A DNA stretch of 64,000 nucleotides from JADKIH01 sp031417555. GTDB lineage: Bacteria > Bacteroidota > Bacteroidia > AKYH767-A > 2013-40CM-41-45. Made by a program: the position numbers and the translations under genes. Location: positions 31,489 through 95,488 of the forward strand of contig JANOVV010000075.1 of assembly GCA_031417555.1 (NCBI GenBank), written 5' to 3'. The notes under the pieces are model-generated. The model ran no database searches and was not told the origin of the DNA. It worked only from the letters and a program-made list of their open reading frames with translations. Every line of letters starts with the position of its first letter. Positions within the stretch are counted from its first letter, which is position 1. Below, piece after piece: positions 1 through 9,326 of the stretch.

Positions 1-1459
1 GTGTAGCGACTTCGGCCGGGGTTAAAGTTACCGGACTTGATGAAAATGGATTTGCATCTTTTCTGATTTTGAATTCCGCCGGAGGGGTTACTGTTATATT
101 TCCAGAGAGATCTGTACCTAAAACGGTATAGCTCTGCGAAGCACTGGGTGTTCCAACTGTGGTAGTGAATGCTGTTAATGCCGCCGCCGAAAGGGTAATC
201 GTAGGGGTTCCTGCTGCATCAATTTCTCTTAAAGTACCGGTTGCGCTTCCATTGTTAGGAGTAATTGATGCTGTATAATTTCCCGGTCCAATGGAAACAG
301 AAACATTTCTTGAAACATCTGCTGCTGCGTCTACATTGGCTACTATTAAATAATTTCTTGCTGTTGTAATACCTGTTTCTCCTGTAATGGTAAGTGGTAT
401 AGAGGCTGCAAAAGCTGCTCCAGCTCCCGAAACCGAAAGGTCTACTCCAATATCAATAGCACCATTGCCATTATTGTCACGGAAAACTCTAACTGTATTG
501 ATATCGGAAGATGTTGCCGATCCGCCACCCGTAATTGTAACGGCGGTAAAATCTGAAGCCGGATTTGCTGCAACCGTAAAGCCTGCTAAAACAACATTGG
601 GTGTTCCTTGCAAGATAACTCCGGAAGGTTGTGGTGAAATATCAGCTAGTGTTGTTGATGGAACCGGAGTAACGCTTGACCAGGTTGTACCAACTCTTAT
701 TTCGTCAATAATCAAAGTCTGAGGGGTTTCAGTGGTACTAGATTGCCTTAAAAAGATTCTTTGAATACTTGCTAGATCTGACCCTGTTAAATTGGTAGAT
801 GTTGCATTAAAGGCTGGCTCGGCACCTCCTATTGTTGGATCAATCCATACTTTTGAAACATCATTAGATGTGCCCGCAACCAACTGGTGGCTTACCACAA
901 CTAAATATGTTGTGCCAACAACCAAGGTGTTTGTAGCCCAGTTAAGATTTCCAATCACCGAACCTGCACTAATACCTACATTATAATTTGCACCGCTTGC
1001 TCTTAAAAAACATCTCGCAACAAAAGAAGAAGTTGTCCCATCAATTAATCCAATGGTATATCCACCGGGGCTGGCTGCTAATGTTCCTAGCGTAGTAACA
1101 TTTAATAAAAAAGAATAATACACTGTGCCCGACGTCTGGCTAGTAAATGTTGTGTAATAGTCTGTTCCCGCATAACCATACGTCACGCTATTACCCGAAG
1201 AAGTTAAAAGCGGAAGTGATGGGTGGGTTAAATTTCCGGCAGCAACTAATATTGAATCTCCGGAATTAATAATTTTCCATACTCCTGCGCTTTGCACCGA
1301 CAAACCATTTGTAGCATGAGGTGTATAATTAAATGGTTCTGTCAATAATTGTCCAAAACCTTTCTGATTATGAACAAAAAATACCAGCAGTAAAATACAG
1401 ATCATCCTTCCAATAAATGGAACATTGTTCTGCGTTGGGTTTGTAAGATTGTGTTTCAT
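1..1459 (-). CDS. Secreted multidomain surface protein (3' end outside window)
   Basis: An open frame runs without a stop from an ATG at 1457-1459 to the left edge of the window, giving about 486 residues of a longer protein. The N-terminus is a signal peptide (basic MKHN start, hydrophobic ILLLVFFV stretch, cleavage probably near GFGQ). A glycine/serine/threonine-rich all-beta region follows. Near residues 380-400 it carries FRDNNGNGAID, and near the truncated end a stretch reading YTVLGTDLSGNITVTPPAEF, which resembles the short beta-sandwich repeats common in large exported Bacteroidota proteins. I infer export through the type IX system like its neighbour, but the C-terminal sorting domain would lie outside the window. 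Exact function is unknown; adhesin, nuclease or structural surface protein are all possible. It lies 28 bp downstream of the next secreted protein on the same strand, so the two may be co-transcribed. Confidence 0.85.
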   Translation of the reverse strand, partial: MKHNLTNPTQNNVPFIGRMICILLLVFFVHNQKGFGQLLTEPFNYTPHATNGLSVQSAGVWKIINSGDSILVAAGNLTHPSLPLLTSSGNSVTYGYAGTDYYTTFTSQTSGTVYYSFLLNVTTLGTLAASPGGYTIGLIDGTTSSFVARCFLRASGANYNVGISAGSVIGNLNWATNTLVVGTTYLVVVSHQLVAGTSNDVSKVWIDPTIGGAEPAFNATSTNLTGSDLASIQRIFLRQSSTTETPQTLIIDEIRVGTTWSSVTPVPSTTLADISPQPSGVILQGTPNVVLAGFTVAANPASDFTAVTITGGGSATSSDINTVRVFRDNNGNGAIDIGVDLSVSGAGAAFAASIPLTITGETGITTARNYLIVANVDAAADVSRNVSVSIGPGNYTASITPNNGSATGTLREIDAAGTPTITLSAAALTAFTTTVGTPSASQSYTVLGTDLSGNITVTPPAEFKIRKDANPFSSSPVTLTPAEVAT

Positions 1460-1487
1460 TTTAAGTATAGTTTAGTTTGTTTTATTT

Positions 1488-3974
1488 TTAGTTTTTTATA
1501 AATTTCAGGAATTGTGATTCGTTGTCTGTTTTAACTTCAACAATGTATAACCCTTGTTTAAGTTCTGTTGTTTGAAGTGGTTGTATGAGTTTTGATTTCT
1601 CAACAAGATAATGAAGAATTGTCTTGCCTTCAAGGTTTCTGATAAATATTTCTGATTTAAAACCTGCTTCGGAGAGCAGAAAAGCATTGTCGCTGGCGGG
1701 ATTTGGAAAAATGGAGTATTGGCCTGTCGTTTTTTTGTAATTAACCGGAACAACATCGCTAAATGAAAAAGCACCATCGTAATCCGTCTGTTTCAATCTG
1801 TAATAGGAAATGCCATAGGTCGGCTTATTGTCATCCAAAGAATATTGAATTGTCGTTGTACTATTACCCGAACCGGAAACATTGCCAATCGGGAAAAAAT
1901 TATCTCCATCTATACTTTTCTCAACGGTAAAATAATCATTGTTAATTTCTGTGGCTGTAGACCAGCTAAGCTTAACTTTATTTTCTTCCGCTTGTGCATC
2001 AAAGTAAAGTAACTTAATCGGCAGAATAGATATCATACTTGTTAGTGTCCACGATGTATTATAAACAGAAAATGTTGGCACCCCTACATTGTAAGCTATG
2101 CCTGTACCGTATTGCTGATTGAACCAATACGTCGTGTTCCAGTATTGCGCGCCTAAATTGGCCGGCGTTGCATCTGAGTCCGGCAATTCAATGGCACGGT
2201 AAGAAAACCGAACCGAATCTACTACAACAGGCGTAGTCGCTCGCACCTCCCAAAATCGGTCAACTGTCCAGTGTCTATTATCAGGCACGTTGTGTATTGA
2301 AATATAAGCTTTCAAATTTGTAACGGGTATTGGGGTTATCGGCCATGTAAGGTTATCTGCGGGTGTTCCATAGGTCGAAAAAGTAACGTCTCCAATCGAT
2401 GAACCATTTGTCTTTGTTAAAACAACAGGAATATAATTCGCTGCACCACCCGGAGGAACACCAAAAGGAAAAGTATAAGCTCCCGTAGCTGCATTTATTC
2501 TCCAGACAATTTTCGAACTGTTATCCATTTTTTCTGAAACGATGTAACTGGTAGCGCTCTGCCCGGAAATTCCTGTGGTTAATGTGTTTCTAACAGTTAG
2601 TGTATTCGAATTCAAATCCACATATCCGGCACCGGAAAATAATAACATGTTAATCACATCAACTGCATTATTAAATTGCAGGTAGCTGGCTGTCTTCTGA
2701 TAACGTAAAATATTATAAACTTCTCCACCGGGACATGTTATGGTTTGTAAAAGAGCACCATTAATATAAACCGTAGTTGTTTTTTCACTAAAGCCAACAG
2801 AATTATAATTTAACCAATTGCCGCCAACAAGAATAATACTTGTCACTGGGTTCGGGTCTAATATAGCTGTACCCGTTATTGTTAAATCATTTCTGATCCA
2901 TAGCTGGCTAAGTGTTGTAGATTTATTCCCCGAACCGGAAAGAATAAGATTGTAATATCGATTAAAAACTGCTGGTCCGAATTCTGCAGCAACCCTTAAA
3001 GCTTGGTTTCCCGCAGCTGAATATTGAACAGTGCTGCCAATATTAAAAATATATGAATTGTTTGTTGTGCTTAACGTACTAAATGCCGGCGTTCCGGTAA
3101 TGTCAAGTTTTCCACCGCTGTTAATTGTCAGACTATTTGTTGCAACTCCACTAGCTGCTGCAAACACTTCGTAAACTTGAAGAAGGCCATTAACAATCCA
3201 TTTGCTTGAATAAGGAGTGGGAAGGTTGGTGGGATTATTCGTCGTCAAATAAAGTATTCCAGAAACGATCAGTGTTCCATTCACCGTAAATGTTCCACCA
3301 CCTTCTATGGGATCTGCACCGTTGTTTCCATCAATACAAACATTACCCGTACTCGGCCCGCTCTGAATTAAATTAACGGTAGAGCCGGCATTAATCGTAA
3401 CATTAAAAGTGGTAAGGGTGGCATTGTTATATAATTGTGCAGAAGCTGATGCACTATTCCACCGCAAATTAACGTCGCGCGCAATTGTTAAATTTGTAGT
3501 TGTATTAAACGTTGAACTTTTTCTCATCCGCGAAGCGTCAAATGTTCCTGTGCCGCTTATCGTTACATTAATTCCTTCAATATTGAATGAAATCTGATCA
3601 AAGATTGCTCCGTTTCCAATCTGTCCATTGCAAATTAACGATGACCCAAAAACGCTGATGTAAAAATTTGTCCCTGCACCTGCCCAAAGTACGGCACCTG
3701 CTTCAACAGTTAAATTATTACACGGCATCGGGCTTGCGGTAACGGTTACTGTTGTACCAGCAAGAATAAAAACATTGGTTAGTTGCGAAGGTGTTCCTGC
3801 TGTCGCCACCCATATCGCTCCATTCCATGTACTCCAAATAGCAGAACTCCAACTTCCGGTTGTAGTAGACCCATAGTCCCCTACTGCATATTGTGCCGAA
3901 GCCCCGCGAATATTCAGCAGGGTGAAAAGAGCCAATAACAGAAAGGATTTATTTATGGTTTTTAAATATTTCAA
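1488..3974 (-). CDS. T9SS-exported beta-rich surface protein with C-terminal sorting domain
   Basis: This 828-residue exported protein has an N-terminal signal peptide (FLLLALFTLLNI, cleavage near ASAQ). The body, about residues 30-640, is rich in Asn, Thr, Gly and Ser with recurring short strands such as NLTVEAGAVLW and LTVRNTLTTG. That pattern suggests a parallel beta-helix or similar repetitive beta fold. Around residues 655-740 lies the fibronectin-like module that often precedes sorting domains (VKLSWSTATEINNDYFTVEK). The last roughly 75 residues are a type A type IX secretion sorting domain: YSIFPNPASD, then a GLYIVEV strand and a short basic end (LKFIKN). It is therefore expected to cross the outer membrane by T9SS and be anchored or released after CTD removal. 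No catalytic motif is visible; a role in adhesion or matrix is an inference. Confidence 0.9.
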   Translation of the reverse strand: MKYLKTINKSFLLLALFTLLNIRGASAQYAVGDYGSTTTGSWSSAIWSTWNGAIWVATAGTPSQLTNVFILAGTTVTVTASPMPCNNLTVEAGAVLWAGAGTNFYISVFGSSLICNGQIGNGAIFDQISFNIEGINVTISGTGTFDASRMRKSSTFNTTTNLTIARDVNLRWNSASASAQLYNNATLTTFNVTINAGSTVNLIQSGPSTGNVCIDGNNGADPIEGGGTFTVNGTLIVSGILYLTTNNPTNLPTPYSSKWIVNGLLQVYEVFAAASGVATNSLTINSGGKLDITGTPAFSTLSTTNNSYIFNIGSTVQYSAAGNQALRVAAEFGPAVFNRYYNLILSGSGNKSTTLSQLWIRNDLTITGTAILDPNPVTSIILVGGNWLNYNSVGFSEKTTTVYINGALLQTITCPGGEVYNILRYQKTASYLQFNNAVDVINMLLFSGAGYVDLNSNTLTVRNTLTTGISGQSATSYIVSEKMDNSSKIVWRINAATGAYTFPFGVPPGGAANYIPVVLTKTNGSSIGDVTFSTYGTPADNLTWPITPIPVTNLKAYISIHNVPDNRHWTVDRFWEVRATTPVVVDSVRFSYRAIELPDSDATPANLGAQYWNTTYWFNQQYGTGIAYNVGVPTFSVYNTSWTLTSMISILPIKLLYFDAQAEENKVKLSWSTATEINNDYFTVEKSIDGDNFFPIGNVSGSGNSTTTIQYSLDDNKPTYGISYYRLKQTDYDGAFSFSDVVPVNYKKTTGQYSIFPNPASDNAFLLSEAGFKSEIFIRNLEGKTILHYLVEKSKLIQPLQTTELKQGLYIVEVKTDNESQFLKFIKN

Positions 3975-4244
3975 TCCGGATTTTTTTGTTAGTTAAACAC
4001 GGTTCTAAGAAATGACTTTTTTAAAGCCTTATTATTACCAGTGCATTAAATTGCCATTATTGTATATGTGGATTACTTTTTAATGCGGAGATCAAAATAC
4101 GATATTTTTTCCAAAAAAACGCTACTATTTTGATCAATGTAATTAGTAATTATAGAGTAAGGTTGTAATTACAGACCTAATGTTTTGAAAAAATGCTTTA
4201 TTCCATGTTTATTAGCATACAATCACCATCATACATCAACCCTA

Positions 4245-4739
4245 TTACAATAATAATTTGGGGAATAACTGCATTGACAGGGTGAATTTTGCACCAAATG
4301 CTTCATTCCAACTCTCTTTTTCGCTTTTCAAAAATGATACGGAACAGGTCGGAACATCTACATAGGGCGTTGAACAAAATTGTGAAACAACCTGACTGAT
4401 CGTTGGGTTGTGACCAAAAATAAAAACTGTATCAAATGAATTGTCTAATGACAAAATTATTTCTTCGTAAACACTTTCTTCTGCTTCGTATAAATCAGAA
4501 TTAATTAAAATGTTTTCCTGCAAATAATTTATTTCACGAGCGATGATTAGTGCTGTGCTAAAGGCGCGAATGGCCGGACTGCTTATAAAAAGTTTTTTTC
4601 CGGGCGCTTTTTCTCTTAGTTGTGCTCCGATTTTGTGTGCGTCAGAATAGCCGCGTTCATTAAGCGGTCTGTCTATGTCTTTAATTCCCGGAACAGACCA
4701 TTCGGATTTTGCATGTCGGATTAAAATTAATTTTTTCAT
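4245..4739 (-). CDS. sixA: SixA-type phosphohistidine phosphatase (histidine phosphatase superfamily)
   Basis: A small branch-2 histidine phosphatase of 164 residues. The catalytic RHAKS motif lies at residues 8-12 with the phospho-accepting His9. Arg58 in SSPAIRAFSTA and the second catalytic His110 in FIFGHNPTI complete the active site. The length matches SixA proteins, which remove phosphate from phosphohistidine on histidine kinases or phosphotransferases. An ATG nine bases further upstream (4748) is also in frame, but a TAnnTTTG promoter element at 4750-4757 would place the transcript start at or inside that codon, so I prefer the ATG at 4739. It lies downstream of ppx and ppk1 on the same strand but is separated from ppx by about 200 bp. 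Its target is not shown by the sequence. Confidence 0.88.
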   Translation of the reverse strand: MKKLILIRHAKSEWSVPGIKDIDRPLNERGYSDAHKIGAQLREKAPGKKLFISSPAIRAFSTALIIAREINYLQENILINSDLYEAEESVYEEIILSLDNSFDTVFIFGHNPTISQVVSQFCSTPYVDVPTCSVSFLKSEKESWNEAFGAKFTLSMQLFPKLLL

Positions 4740-4749
4740 TGTTGTCATA

Positions 4750-4757
4750 CAAAAATA
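4750..4757 (-). promoter_or_regulatory. Bacteroidota -7 element upstream of sixA
   Basis: Read on the minus strand this is TATTTTTG, a perfect TAnnTTTG match. It ends 10 bases before the ATG at 4739 and lies almost on top of the alternative ATG at 4748, which favours the downstream start. No clear -33 TTG was seen at the expected distance. Confidence 0.5.
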
Positions 4758-4943
4758 AACTTAAATAAACTTACATCATAAACTATTTATGTTTTAAATC
4801 GACCTGCATCAAATATAAACGCAAAGTGGTAACGGATCGCAAAGCAACGGTTATAATCAACAACAAATTTAGTCGGGGGAAAGATTGTTTTGCTCTGTAA
4901 TGTTTGTAATAACGAAATTTACAATTAATATTCTTGTCGGATG

Positions 4944-5849
4944 TTATTTGGCAACGGCGTTTTGTACAAATTGATCGTGTAGCTGATGAACAATGCCATC
5001 GGCCAGACCTATTTGTGGAACTATAATTTCTCCAATGTCTGCTGCTTTCATTACACCCAAATAAATTTTTGCTGCCGGAACAATTACATCTGCACGATCA
5101 GGATTCAATTGCCAGATCTCCATTCTTTCATCAACGGTATGTATTTTTAATTCATCATAAAAATCCCTCAACTTTGAAATAGCAAGAGGTTTATCTCTTC
5201 TGTCAAGTATTTTAAAAATTTTATTGATGTTGCCGCCGGAACCAATTGCTGTTAGCGGCGAATGTCCACGCGTATTTTCCTGAACCCATTTTTTCATTTT
5301 CTCCCAGGTCTCTTTTGACACCTTCCCATTTAGCCAACGCAGGGCGCCAACATCAAACGATTGAGAGATAATAATTTTTCCTCTATCAAAAAGTGTAAGC
5401 TCTGTACTTCCACCGCCTACATCAATATATAAATAGCTCTGTGATTTGTCTAAGCTATCTTCAATATGATTTGAATAAATTAATTCTGCTTCCTGTTTTC
5501 CTGAAATGATTTCAAGATTCAGGTCGCATTCCTTTTTAATTCTATTTACTAATTCCGGGCCATTCGTTGCTTCGCGCAAAGAGGCTGTTGCACATGCACG
5601 AAAAGAAACCGGTTCAAAGACCTCTATCAATAATTTAAAAGCTTTCATGGTTTTAACAAACCGATTCGCTTTACTTTCTGAAATGTTACCGTTCAGAAAT
5701 ACGTCTTCGCCCAATCGCAAGGGAATCCTGATAAACTCGCTCTTTTTAAAGTGTACTACATCGTGCTCTTCTACTGCATTACAAAGGAGAAGGCGTACAG
5801 CATTCGATCCCACGTCGATTGCTGCATATCGTAAAAGTTTATTCTGCAT
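4944..5849 (-). CDS. ppx: Ppx/GppA-family exopolyphosphatase
   Basis: A 301-residue, two-domain ASKHA-fold phosphatase without the C-terminal HD-like extension, the short form usual in Bacteroidota. Phosphate loop 1 is IDVGSNAVRLLL (residues 11-22) and loop 2 is DVGGGSTELTLF (143-154). The conserved glutamate that activates the water sits in SGKQEAELIY (Glu120/Glu122). The family hydrolyses inorganic polyphosphate from its end or removes the 5' phosphate of pppGpp; sequence alone does not separate these. The gene lies 23 bp downstream of polyphosphate kinase on the same strand, which makes polyphosphate the likely substrate and suggests one transcript for making and degrading polyphosphate. 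Confidence 0.92.
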   Translation of the reverse strand: MQNKLLRYAAIDVGSNAVRLLLCNAVEEHDVVHFKKSEFIRIPLRLGEDVFLNGNISESKANRFVKTMKAFKLLIEVFEPVSFRACATASLREATNGPELVNRIKKECDLNLEIISGKQEAELIYSNHIEDSLDKSQSYLYIDVGGGSTELTLFDRGKIIISQSFDVGALRWLNGKVSKETWEKMKKWVQENTRGHSPLTAIGSGGNINKIFKILDRRDKPLAISKLRDFYDELKIHTVDERMEIWQLNPDRADVIVPAAKIYLGVMKAADIGEIIVPQIGLADGIVHQLHDQFVQNAVAK

Positions 5850-5872
5850 AATAATGCTAAGAACGGAATTGT

Positions 5873-8035
5873 TTATTTTGTTTTGTTGGGCTTTGCCGGA
5901 AGATTATTAACCGGTTTTTTTGAAATTACTTTTGCTTTCTTTTTCTGAAAAAGTGAATTGAATCGAAATGGTGTATAACGTTTTGTTGAAAGCCACTTAT
6001 AAATTTCACTTTGTGCACAAATGGTGTTTCTTTCCGGCGACGATGCATAAATATTTTCTCCATAGGGAGAATTCAACAATCTTGCTTTGCAGTTGTCGCG
6101 TAATTGAATTGAAATGTATCGCCTTAGTTCTTCCTGCAAGTCCGGATCATTAACAGGTACGGCTACTTCAGAACGAAAGTCGAGATTTCTATACATCCAA
6201 TCACCCGAGGAAAGGTAAAGTTTATTATTACCACCGTGACAGAAAATATATATCCGGCTGTGTTCTAAAAATGTGTCAACTATACTAATGGCTTCAATGT
6301 TTTCGCTCTTGCCTTTAATGCCGGGCACTAATGAGCATATGCCCCTTATGATTAATTTTATTTTTACTCCGGCATTGCTTGCTTCGTAAATCCGCTCAAT
6401 CATATCTTTGTCAACAAAACTATTCATCTTAAGAACCATCCAGGCTTCTTTTCCTTCATTTGCATTCTTAATTTCATTTGCAATTAATGCACTGAAACGT
6501 TTCCTGGTATTGAATGGAGAAACAATTAAATGGTTGTATGTTCCGGTTTTATAATTATTGAGATAAAATCCAAATAGTTTTTCTACTTCGCCGGTGATCG
6601 TTTTATCGGATGTCAATAATGAGTGGTCAGTGTAAACTTGTGCGGTTTTTTCATTAAAGTTTCCGGTTCCAATGTGTGCATACTGAATTATTTTATTATC
6701 CTCTCGTTGTGTTATTAAAAATAATTTTGAATGTACCTTTAATCCGGGCACTCCGAATATTACTTCTACTCCTTCTTCCTGAAGTTGGCTGGAATAAAAA
6801 ATATTTATTTCTTCATCGAAGCGTGCCTTTAATTCAACAACTGCCGTTACTTGCTTTCCATTCCTAACGGCATTTATAAGGGCGTTAACGATACCGCTGT
6901 TATTGGCAACACGATACAGTGTGATTTTTATTGACAAAACTTTCGGATCGATTGCTGCTTCGCGAAGAATATCAATTATATGATTAAAAGTATGGTAGGG
7001 ATAAGAAAGTAAAACATCTTTTTTTCGAATTGCCGTCAAAAGACTCTTCTGTCCTTTTAGTCGGGGATGTTCGCCAACAACCAGAGTCGGATTCCAAAGC
7101 TCCTTCCTTCCTATTCTCGGGAAATTAATAAAGTCTTTAAAGTTATGATACACTCCACCGGGAATTAGGCATTCGGAGTCGTGTAATTTTATTTTCCGTA
7201 AAATAAAATCTAAAAACTTTGTCGGAATTGATTTATCATACACTAATCGTACAGGCTCTCCTTTGCTTCTTTGTTTAAGGCTCTTTGATATTTTTTCCAT
7301 AAGACTCTTTGATACATCGGTATCAATATCCAGCTCAGAGTCTCTCGTCATTTTCATCGAATACGAGTCTATAGAATCGTAAGTGAAAAGTGAAAAAATA
7401 TCTTTCAGGCAAAATCGAATGATGTCTTCCAGTAGAATAATATATTTCTTATCTTCCGAAGAGGGCAGAACAATAAAGCGTGGCAACACATCGGTTGGTA
7501 CTTCTATTAACGAATATTTTGTTTTCTTTTCCTGGTTTTTTATCTTGATTCTTACAGCCAAATAAGTCATCCTGTCTTTCAAATACGGGAATTTTGGCGC
7601 CGTATCTATCATGATCGGAATAACAAATGTTGAAACATGCCGGTCAAAATATTCTTTTACAAAAACCTGTTGTGCTTTGTTGAGCTTTTTTTCATCAACA
7701 ATAAATATATTTTCTTTTGCCAGCTCGTTGACGATGCCATAGTAAAGGTTGTCAAACTTTTCTTGCTGTAAAACTACAACCTCCTGAATTTTTTCCAATA
7801 GTCTTGATGGATCGGCTCCTATTATTTGCTTACCCTTTTTGCCGAATTTTTTCATTCGTCGAATGGTTGCAACCCTGACACGAAAAAACTCGTCTAAATT
7901 ATTCGAGAAAATTCCGAGAAACCTAATTCTTTCCAGCAATGGAACGCTCCGGTCTTCGGCTTCCTGTAATACCCTGGCATTAAATGATAACCAGCTTAGG
8001 TCTCTGTTAATAAGCCCTTCTTTATTTATTCCCAT
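5873..8035 (-). CDS. ppk1: Polyphosphate kinase 1
   Basis: A full-length 720-residue Ppk1, which reversibly transfers the terminal phosphate of ATP to polyphosphate. The N domain carries the typical INRDLSWLSFNARVL (residues 9-23) and NNLDEFFRVRV (about 45-55). The catalytic histidine lies in KVHSKLFLIT at residue 435 and the second conserved histidine in FLEHSRIYIF at residue 592, the same positions as in the E. coli enzyme. Between them are the conserved VELKARFDEEINI and IIRGICSLVPG segments of the two phospholipase D-like C domains. It is the middle gene of a run consisting of a Lys-rich small protein, ppk1 and ppx, with gaps of 16 and 23 bp. The last 40 residues are Lys-rich and look like a disordered tail. 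Confidence 0.97.
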   Translation of the reverse strand: MGINKEGLINRDLSWLSFNARVLQEAEDRSVPLLERIRFLGIFSNNLDEFFRVRVATIRRMKKFGKKGKQIIGADPSRLLEKIQEVVVLQQEKFDNLYYGIVNELAKENIFIVDEKKLNKAQQVFVKEYFDRHVSTFVIPIMIDTAPKFPYLKDRMTYLAVRIKIKNQEKKTKYSLIEVPTDVLPRFIVLPSSEDKKYIILLEDIIRFCLKDIFSLFTYDSIDSYSMKMTRDSELDIDTDVSKSLMEKISKSLKQRSKGEPVRLVYDKSIPTKFLDFILRKIKLHDSECLIPGGVYHNFKDFINFPRIGRKELWNPTLVVGEHPRLKGQKSLLTAIRKKDVLLSYPYHTFNHIIDILREAAIDPKVLSIKITLYRVANNSGIVNALINAVRNGKQVTAVVELKARFDEEINIFYSSQLQEEGVEVIFGVPGLKVHSKLFLITQREDNKIIQYAHIGTGNFNEKTAQVYTDHSLLTSDKTITGEVEKLFGFYLNNYKTGTYNHLIVSPFNTRKRFSALIANEIKNANEGKEAWMVLKMNSFVDKDMIERIYEASNAGVKIKLIIRGICSLVPGIKGKSENIEAISIVDTFLEHSRIYIFCHGGNNKLYLSSGDWMYRNLDFRSEVAVPVNDPDLQEELRRYISIQLRDNCKARLLNSPYGENIYASSPERNTICAQSEIYKWLSTKRYTPFRFNSLFQKKKAKVISKKPVNNLPAKPNKTK

Positions 8036-8051
8036 AAAAAAATTCTCAGGA

Positions 8052-8294
8052 TTACCTTTTTGGCGCCCTTTTTTTCAATGCCGCTTTTTTCTTCTCTAAC
8101 ACTTTTCTTTTTAGTTGATTTTTCTTTTTCTCTGTTTTTTTTACGGCCTTGTTAAATTTTTTCACTAACCGTTTACTCGTCGCTTTTACATGTTTTTGTA
8201 TTTCTGTTGCTGCGCTTTTTTCATAGTGCGAAAGTATTTCTGCTACTGCAGTCGCAACTTTCTGTTCTAGCTCATTTTTTATGGTCTTATTCAT
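8052..8294 (-). CDS. Small Lys-rich basic protein ahead of ppk1
   Basis: An 80-residue protein with 23 lysines and several arginines and no cysteine or tryptophan. The first half is a probable amphipathic helix (KNELEQKVATAVAEILSHYE). From residue 39 it is almost continuous basic helix-forming sequence (RLVKKFNKAVKKTEKKKN, then KVLEKKKAALKKRAPKR). It resembles the low-complexity tails of histone H1-like or ribosome-associated bacterial proteins, but I recognise no family. It ends 16 bp before polyphosphate kinase on the same strand, so co-expression is likely. Binding to nucleic acid or to polyphosphate anions is an inference from charge alone. Part of the lysine richness could reflect A-rich DNA, but the regular helix pattern and tight spacing argue for a real gene. 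Confidence 0.65.
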   Translation of the reverse strand: MNKTIKNELEQKVATAVAEILSHYEKSAATEIQKHVKATSKRLVKKFNKAVKKTEKKKNQLKRKVLEKKKAALKKRAPKR

Positions 8295-8524
8295 TTTTAA
8301 ATAGTATTTATTAATGCTTGTAAATTATAATAAACATGTTTTTTAAACACCTCTTTTATAAATTTTAATATTGGCTTAATATTAAATTAACATTGGACAA
8401 CTAAACAATTTTTTGATCTTGTCGGTTTTTGCTTTTAAGTGCCGTACAATCATTTAATGCTAATTTATTCTGGCCTTAAACTTTGATCCGCCTCCAACCC
8501 ATATCCTTGTTGAAGTAATTTAGA

Positions 8525-8896
8525 ATGAAGTTCAAAGATACCATGAATGACCGCATGTTCATACGAGTATGGAAATTAACACGCAAACCCTGTAGTTTAC
8601 AGAGGGTTGCATATTACAACAATGGTTTTCTAAGGGATGCTGAAAATTTTAATTTGGTTGAAAATGAAACAATGGATCCAAATAATTTCAAAAAAAATTC
8701 ATTTTTAATTATAGCCTTCGATATCATTGGCAATATTTTCTATCGCTATTATTTGATTGTTTTTTTTGTTCTCTACTTTTTAGTGTGGTCACTTGGTTTT
8801 ATTTTAAAACGGGTGCATAAGTTATCATTGCGTTTAATCAAAATTCCCCTTGAAATTCAAACATTAAATTCTATTAAATCCGAAAAACTTTTTTAA
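8525..8896 (+). CDS. Doubtful small membrane protein
   Basis: An ATG frame of 123 codons in an otherwise gene-poor region. Residues 57-95 contain one long hydrophobic segment (YYLIVFFVLYFLVWSLGFIL) that could span the membrane, followed by a basic amphipathic stretch. No family is recognised, no TAnnTTTG element lies at a convincing distance, and AT-rich DNA often yields such hydrophobic frames by chance. I list it because nothing else explains 8295-8984. Confidence 0.22.
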   Translation: MKFKDTMNDRMFIRVWKLTRKPCSLQRVAYYNNGFLRDAENFNLVENETMDPNNFKKNSFLIIAFDIIGNIFYRYYLIVFFVLYFLVWSLGFILKRVHKLSLRLIKIPLEIQTLNSIKSEKLF

Positions 8897-8984
8897 TGCC
8901 TTTATTAAGAAAACTACTGTTATGAATATTCTTCCACCAAAATCGTGTGCCTGTCCAGTCTCATAATCAAAAAAACCCGTCTGT

Positions 8985-9326
8985 ATGTTTACACATAAAA
9001 CATCATCACAGCTAAATCCAAATTTATACAATAGTGTTTTTGAATCTCCAAATAAAAAAATCGGTGTACATGAAGAAGACATTGTGGTTTTTGATAAATC
9101 AAGGGGGTGGTGTTCTGTTATGTCAATTGAGTTTTGCAAAACAGACGAAATCGTCGATATATTTATAATCGCCCGTGATTTAATGGAAACACATTCTTTT
9201 CTCGATTTTTTTCTTTGTGATGAGGAAAGGGGTGTCTGGTACAACATTAAAAAGGGTAGTTTGGGTTATGAGTTTTCCACCAATACATTGAGTCATGAAA
9301 TTTTTCCCGATAAATCAATAGATTAA
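8985..9326 (+). CDS. Hypothetical protein, possible orphan gene
   Basis: A 113-residue soluble, acidic protein (for example IGVHEEDIVVFDKSRGWCS and TDEIVDIFIIARDLMETH) with an amino-acid mix that looks like real protein rather than chance translation. No family is recognised and it has no neighbour in an operon. The start codon choice is weakly supported. It could be a young or horizontally acquired gene, or a spurious frame. Confidence 0.4.
   Translation: MFTHKTSSQLNPNLYNSVFESPNKKIGVHEEDIVVFDKSRGWCSVMSIEFCKTDEIVDIFIIARDLMETHSFLDFFLCDEERGVWYNIKKGSLGYEFSTNTLSHEIFPDKSID

Noticed and set aside
387..986. Plus-strand frames at 387-722 and 792-986
   Set aside because: They lie antisense to the continuous minus-strand secreted protein frame that has a signal peptide and is open to the window edge.
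8864..9247. Minus-strand 127-codon frame
   Set aside because: Serine/isoleucine-rich chance frame opposite the 8985-9326 frame, with no family or promoter support.
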